This document shows, one piece after another, positions 58,161 to 64,000 of a DNA stretch of 64,000 nucleotides (positions within the stretch are counted from its first letter, which is position 1; each line of letters starts with the position of its first letter). The DNA comes from Culex pipiens pallens (lineage: Eukaryota; Arthropoda; Insecta; Diptera; Culicidae). The notes below the pieces were generated by a model. It worked only from the letters and a program-made list of their open reading frames with translations. It was not told where the DNA came from and did not search any database. The stretch lies in NCBI RefSeq assembly GCF_016801865.2, contig NC_068938.1, positions 132,832,416-132,896,415 on the forward strand. Direction: 5' to 3'. A program made the translations under genes and the position numbers.

Positions 58161-58699
58161 AGTGTTTTAACACTCCTCCGTCCAAGGCATCCCGTACTTA
58201 CACGAACGACCAAGGCGGAAAAAAAGTTGGAACGCTAACTTCAACTCGTTGGTTCTCAGCCAAAACTTAACCGATCTGGATGATTCCTTTTTCCAGAGAT
58301 TTGTACGGATCTCCAGATGATCCTAGAACTTTGCAGATCTCGATTTGATCAATCCTCTAATTACTACGACTAAATTAGTCGGAGCAACTTTTTTTCCGCG
58401 TGTATTTCCGAAAAGCGACTCTTGCGGGAACATTTTTGCTACGCTGCAAAAATACAATAACTTTGCTAAAATGTTAGCGAAACCCATAAAATTTTATATC
58501 AAAATTTCCGTTTTGATCTCAGGATTATGATGAACTTCTCAAATTTCCATTATTCTCTCAAAAAAATTCACAAAGCTACGTAAAACTACAGAAAAAATTA
58601 AAATGCCTCATTTTATGACTAAAACTTTATGGTAAAATCATTGATTTCAATGATTTTTTTTATGAAAATGTTTCAAGTGATCTAAATTATGTTTCAGAA

Positions 58700-60000
58700 T
58701 CATTCTGGGTGTGTCTCTTCCTAAATACTACAATTTTTTACCAAAACTACGTAAAATACAGAAAATTTTATGCTTTCCTTTAGAACTTTATTTGCTTCAT
58801 GGTAAAATCAATGATTTATTTTATGAAAATGTTTCAAATGATCTAAATTATAAGTTTCCGAATCATTCTGGGTGTTTCCTCCTGAATACTACAAAATTTT
58901 ACCAAAACTACGTAAAATACAGAAAATTTGATACTTTCCTTTAGAACTTTATTTGCTGCATGGTAAAGTCGTTGATTTATTTCATGAAAATTTTTCAAAT
59001 GATCTTTATTACAAGTTTCCGAATTAATCTGAGTGTGATTCTTACTGAATACTAAAAAATTTTACCAAAACTACGTAAAATACAGAAAATTTTATGCTTT
59101 CCTTTAGAACTTTATTTGCTTCATGGTAAAATCATTGATTTATTTTATGAGAATGTTTCAAATACTCTAAATTATAAGTTTCCGAATCATTCTGAGTGTG
59201 TTTCTTCCTGAATACTACAAAATTTTACCAAAACTACGTAAAATACAGAAAATTTTATACATTCCTTTAGAACTTTATTTGCTGCATGGTAAAGTCATTG
59301 ATTTATTTCATGATTTTTTTTTCAAATGATCTAAATTATAAATTTCAGAATCATTCTGAGTGTGTTTCTTCCTGAATACTACAAAATTTTACCAAAACTA
59401 CGTAAAATACAGAAAATTTTATACTTTCCTTTAGAACTTTATTTGCTTCATGGTGAAATCATTTATTTATTTCATGATTTTTTTCAAATGATCTAAATTA
59501 TAAGTTTCCGAAACATTCTGATTCTACTACAAAATTTTACCAAAACTACGTAAAATACAGAAATTTTTATACTTTCCTTTAGAACTTTATTTGCTTCATG
59601 GTAAAATCATTTATTTATTTCATGATTTTTTTTCAAATGATCTAAATTATAAGTTTCCGAAACATTCTGAGTGTGTTTCTTCCTGAACACTACAAAATTT
59701 TACCAAAACTACGTAAAATACAGAAAATTTTATACTTTCCTTTAGAACTTTATTTGCTTCATGGTAAAATCATTTATTTATTTCATGATTTTTTTTCAAA
59801 TGATCTAAATTATAAGTTTCCGAAACATTCTGAGTGTGTTTCTTCCTGAATACTACAAAATTTTACCAAAACTACGTAAAATACAGAAAATTTTATGCTT
59901 TCCTTTAGAACTTTTTTTGTTTCATGGTAAAATCATTGATTTATTTTTTGAAAATGTTTCAAATACTTTAATTTATAAGTTTTCAAAACTTTCTGTTTAT
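58700..60000 (+). repeat. Tandem repeats of about 160 bp, 8 copies (left arm)
   Basis: TACCAAAACTACGTAAAATA occurs at 58739, 58900, 59063, 59226, 59390, 59538, 59701 and 59863, a spacing of 148-164 bp. Each unit also contains CCTTTAGAACTTTATTTGCT and TCAAATGATCTAAATTATAA. Confidence 0.9.
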
Positions 60001-60029
60001 GTTTTCATCCGAAAAGTAATATTTTTTTT

Positions 60030-60230
60030 TTTTTTTGGGAGGGTGGTCCAGCCGCACATCGTTGATGTTGAAACCTCTAAACTGGGCCCTCGTCCTGTCA
60101 CGTCCGTCAGTAGTCTTGTCGTACATTACAACTAGAATCAGATCTGCCAATGAATTAGTACACTACGACCAAATAAACACTGACGCTGTATGGATCTGAC
60201 TCTAGAATAAATGCACAGTTGTGTGTTATT
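60030..60230 (+). mobile_element. Possible retroelement 3' fragment in the fold-back interior
   Basis: A poly-T run (60020-60036) is followed by GC-richer sequence (GGTCCAGCCGCACATCG..GGGCCCTCGTCCTGTC) and an AATAAATGCAC signal near 60208. The composition differs sharply from the surrounding tandem repeats, so it is probably a separate insertion. The family is not recognised. Confidence 0.3.
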
Positions 60231-60234
60231 CATA

Positions 60235-61055
60235 AGTCCAACTTTTTCAATTTTTCATTTAAGTCCAAATATTCATTTGCTAACTACTTTGGATTGAAAA
60301 TCTAAATTTTAATCTAAAATCCTCTAAACTTAATGTTCAAAACTAAACGTTCCTTTAACTGTTGCAGTACTACTTCTTAAAAAAAAAACAATAAAAATTT
60401 GTGAACTAATGTACAAATAGGATAGAAATCGCGATTTTAAAAAGAAATGATCATTTACGTCAAAAGATCCGTAGTTCCTCGATTCGCAACAATGGTCAAT
60501 ACAACCATAATCCGAAAACCGTTAGTTCAACAGATCAACGAATTTTGTCCGATATCATTACATTATTGATTGATCGAGACTCTATGGACAATTTGACATA
60601 AAAGAATGCCTAGTATACTACATCTATCAAAGTTTATTGACAGCATTACTCTAACTTAACAATTGCAACTAAATTTATCATCAAATAGATTTGGAAAAGA
60701 TACAGATTTATTTTAAATGCTAGTGCTAAGCAACAAATCAATTGTACTATCCTGAAGTCCCAACCTAAATCCCACATTGTGATAGTGAAAAAGTCACAGA
60801 AGCAGCGGTGTCTTGTGCAATTGTGATATTTTCACTATCGGAGAACTACCTAGTTCACGAAGACAGCTTATCGGTCAACGCTTAAGCCCTGGGGCTGCGA
60901 CAAAGCGAGTTCTCGTAGCATGAAGTGGTGTCCATAGTGCTTATAAAAAAGAATTTATACCCAAATTTTAACTAATGCACTAGGATCAAATCATGCCCCT
61001 TGACTTTTACAAAATAAACTTCATTACAGTTTTTTTCAAAAAAGCAAAATATTCG
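60235..61055. other. Fold-back interior, nothing recognised
   Basis: AT-rich sequence with a GC-richer patch at 60760-60930. No open frame of interest. Confidence 0.4.
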
Positions 61056-61059
61056 TCGC

Positions 61060-62050
61060 AAAAATTTTTCAACTTTATTTATCGATGTACAATCGAATTT
61101 AAAATCAAAAATTATTTTAGTGATTTTTTTATACAGTGCACCGTTTACAAGTTATAGCAATTTTTAGGTAACTCCTTTGAAAAAAGTCGCATTTGTTCAT
61201 TTTTTTAAATTAGTGTCCATGTTTGCCCACCTTTGAAAAAAATATTTTTGAAAAGCTGAGAAAATTTTCTATATTTTGCTTTTTTGAACTTTGTTGATAC
61301 GACCCTTAGTTGTTGAGATATTGCCATTCAAAGGTTAAAACACAGGAAAATTTATGTTTTCTAAGTCTCACCCAAACAACCCACCATTTTCTAATGTCGA
61401 TATCTCAGCAGCTAACGGTCCGATTTACAATGTTGAAATATGAAACATTTGTAAAATTTTCCGATCTTTTCGAAAAAATTTTTTTTCAAAAATTTAAAAT
61501 TAAGAATAACATTACAAAAGGGCGTAATATTCAATGTTTGGCCCTTTTAAAGATATTTTCAGCTTTTCAGCTTTCAGCTTTTCAAAAATATTTTTTTTCA
61601 AAGGTGGGCAAACTTGGGCACTAGTTTTTAAAAAGAAAAACTGCGACTTTTTTCATAAAAGATACCTAGAAATGGCTTGACTTGAAAACGGTGCACTTTA
61701 CAAAAAAAAATTTTTTTGCAGATCAAGTTTTAGTAACAAAAAGTGAAATTAAAAATCACCAATTTTTTTTTACCGTGCATCATTTTTTTCCAGTGTAGTC
61801 CGTACCCATACCTACAACTTTGCCGAAGACACCAAATCGATCAAAAAATTCCTTCAAAAGATTCAGATTTTTGAATTTTCACACATCATTTTTGTATGAA
61901 CAGCTGCCAAATTTGTATAGAAAATTAAATGAACGAACTAATGATGCAAAATGGCTTCTTTGGGCATACCGAAGACACCAAAATAGTTTCAGCCGGATTA
62001 AAAAATACAAAAAATAAAATTAAAGAAAATATACCGATTCTGTAGAGAAC
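61060..62050. mobile_element. Degenerate fold-back copy of the 28816-30726 family
   Basis: Left part: GTTGAGATATTGCCATTC, TTTTCTAATGTCGATATCTC. The axis is GGGCGTAATATTC. Right part: CAACTTTGCCGAAGACACC and the end AGAGAACTGCTCCC. The two sides are much more diverged from each other than in 28816-30726. Confidence 0.6.
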
Positions 62051-62119
62051 TGCTCCCATACAATAAGCTTTCAAAACAATGCTCTACATTCTAATACCAA
62101 CATAAAATTATAAAAATTA

Positions 62120-63140
62120 TAAAATTTTCTGTATTTTACGAAGTTTTGGTAATTTAATTTTAGTATTTACGAAGAAACGCACTGAGAATGGTTCTGAAAC
62201 TTATAATTTAGATCATTTGAAAAAAGATCATGCAATAAATCAATGATTTTACCATGAAGCAAATAAAGTTCTTCAGGAAAGTATAAAATTTTCTGTATTT
62301 TACGTAGTTTTGGTAAAATTTTGTAGTATTCAGGAAGAAACACACTCAGAATGATTCTGAAATTTATAATTTAGATCATTTGAAAAAAAAATCATGAAAT
62401 AAATCAATGACTTTACCATGCAGCAAATAAAGTTCTAAAGGAATGTATAAAATTTTCTGTATTTTACGTAGTTTTGGTAAAATTTTGTAGTATTCAGGAA
62501 GAAACACACTCAGAATGATTCGGAAACTTATAATTTAGAGTATTTGAAACATTCTCATAAAATAAATCAATGATTTTACCATGAAGCAAATAAAGTTCTA
62601 AAGGAAAGCATAAAATTTTCTGTATTTTACGTAGTTTTGGTAAAATTTTTTAGTATTCAGTAAGAATCACACTCAGATTAATTCGGAAACTTGTAATAAA
62701 GATCATTTGAAAAATTTTCATGAAATAAATCAACGACTTTACCATGCAGCAAATAAAGTTCTAAAGGAAAGTATCAAATTTTCTGTATTTTACGTAGCTT
62801 GGTAAAATTTTGTAGTATTCAGGAGGAAACACCCAGAATGATTCGGAAACTTATAATTTAGATCATTTGAAACATTTTCATAAAATAAATCATTGATTTT
62901 ACCATGAAGCAAATAAAGTTCTAAAGGAAAGCATAAAATTTTCTGTATTTTACGTAGTTTTGGTAAAAAATTGTAGTATTTAGGAAGAGACACACCCAGA
63001 ATGATTCTGAAACATAATTTAGATCACTTGAAACATTTTCATAAAAAAAATCATTGAAATCAATGATTTTACCATAAAGTTTTAGTCATAAAATGAGGCA
63101 TTTTAATTTTTTCTGTAGTTTTACGTAGCTTTGTGAATTT
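62120..63140 (-). repeat. Tandem repeats of about 163 bp, 6-7 copies (right arm)
   Basis: The inverse of the left-arm unit: CTGTATTTTACGTAGTTTTG at 62293, 62458, 62620 and 62943, a truncated unit at 62783, variants at 62130 and about 63113. The spacing is about 160-165 bp. Confidence 0.9.
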
Positions 63141-63535
63141 TTTTGAGAGAATAATGGAAATTTGAGAAGTTCATCATAATCCTGAGATCAAAACGGAAAT
63201 TTTGATATAAAATTTTATGGGTTTCGCTAACATTTTAGCAAAGTTATTGTATTTTTGCAGCGTAGCAAAAATGTTCCCGCATGAGTCGCTTTTCGGAAAT
63301 ACACGCGGAAAAAAAGTTGCTCCGACTAATTTAGTCGTAGTAATTAGAGGATTGATCAAATCGAGATCTGCAAAGTTCTAGGATCATCTGGAGATCCGTA
63401 CAAATCTCTGGAAAAAGGAATCATCCAGATCGGTTAAGTTTTGGCTGAGAACCAGCGAGTTGAAGTTAGCGTTCCAACTTTTTTTCCGCCTTGGACGGAG
63501 GAGTGTTAAAAAGCATTTTACACTAGTTCACTGCC

Positions 63536-63559
63536 ATGTATGTATGTATGTATGTATGA
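63536..63559 (+). repeat. (ATGT)n microsatellite
   Basis: Six ATGT-type units immediately outside the 5.3-kb fold-back. Confidence 0.85.
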
Positions 63560-64000
63560 TCCCCATACCCGCAGGCAACTTGGTCCTGGAACACATGTGA
63601 GCGCTAGGTGAACAATTCGATCATCTTTTACTCTGTAATCTGTACACCCACGTGCATAAGTTTTTTTGCACGAATTTTAGTGCTACAAATACCGGCGCAA
63701 AGAATAAAAAGAAACCCCTTTCCCCTCCCCAAGCACCGGAAATTTGTAGCGGGTGTAGGGACACTTTGTATAGACGCCCTTGCTCCCATCACGTCACTGA
63801 GGGTATGGAGCGACGAGAAATTAATAAGCATGCCCCCCTAGTCGAACCTTCATTAGAGAAGCAGGCAATCCACAACTCACAGCGAACGACCAAAGGAACA
63901 CCCTACCGCGTATATAGTAATATTGGCGTGGTTTGTGTTCATTGATGTGTGTGTATGTCAGAATAAATGAAAGTATGGTTGTCTTATAAAAAGAACGAGC
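63560..64000. other. Unidentified sequence at the right edge
   Basis: Mixed-composition sequence with several overlapping short open frames on both strands and a late TATAAAAAG at about 63984. It might be the edge of a repeat or a gene-proximal region. I cannot assign it. Confidence 0.3.

Larger units (their letters stand above)
58165..63506. mobile_element. 5.3-kb fold-back element with tandem repeats in its arms
   Basis: The left end AACACTCCTCCGTCCAAGGC and the right end GCCTTGGACGGAGGAGTGTT are exact inverses. The arms run inward for at least 1.2 kb and are almost identical, so that even short open frames such as MINPLITTTKLVGATFF occur in both. Each arm contains tandem repeats of about 160 bp. 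The middle (about 60030-62060) carries other repeat families. The layout recalls Foldback/Galileo-type elements, but no transposase was recognised and the termini were not matched to any named family. Confidence 0.7.

Overview
This window looks like gene-poor, repeat-saturated insect chromatin, most likely from a culicine mosquito (Culex or a close relative). The evidence for an insect is one spliced gene of the insect acid-lipase family with a 58-nt intron as well as multi-kilobase introns. The evidence for a mosquito is the style of the repeats: TA- and TTAA-flanked miniature elements, tRNA-derived SINEs, and fold-back elements carrying words such as 'ACTTTGCCGAAGACACC'. The genus rests on recollection of repeat families, not on a search.

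Genes. The only gene I can support is on the + strand at 44121-55914 and continues beyond what I can find to the right. Four exons (44121-44300, 46513-46889, 55366-55615, 55674-55914) join in frame to about 349 residues: a signal peptide, an N-terminal YPAE/DGYIL/HRIP region, an HGL oxyanion motif, WHEIG, a nucleophile elbow and the KQ..HY.QL segment. The last exon or exons, expected to carry the catalytic Asp and His, were not found. The elbow reads GHNQG, so the nucleophilic serine of the usual GHSQG is replaced by asparagine. A 72-nt exon-like segment at 13313-13384 is a weak second candidate.

Simple-sequence arrays make up roughly 23% of the window: GTTGATTTT (6416-6724), GAGTTGTT (6754-7222), AACTC (12500-13046), TTTCTTG (13959-14181 and 44392-46472), TTTTTGC (14214-14767), TATTTTTG (17352-24712) facing its reverse complement (24789-27014), AAAACAAAC (27627-27771) and AAACTTTT (42356-43020). 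The two facing octamer arrays form a palindrome of about 9.7 kb. The 2.1-kb TTTCTTG array fills about 94% of lipase intron 1.

The rest is mostly non-autonomous transposable elements, many of them long fold-backs: 9732-11108, 15221-16629, 28816-30726, 36469-38030, 38899-40392, 47223-47829, 48555-49699, 52259-53287 and a 5.3-kb element at 58165-63506 with 160-bp tandem repeats in its arms. Smaller elements include a TA-flanked element with 26-bp perfect inverted repeats inserted into a SINE (2375-3325), and a 205-bp TTAA-flanked insertion (39249-39461) for which a relative in the same window shows the empty site. Several lie in lipase introns; one ends next to the likely branch point of exon 3. 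No transposase, reverse transcriptase, rRNA, CRISPR or operon-like structure was recognised. Long open frames in the window are by-products of the tandem arrays.
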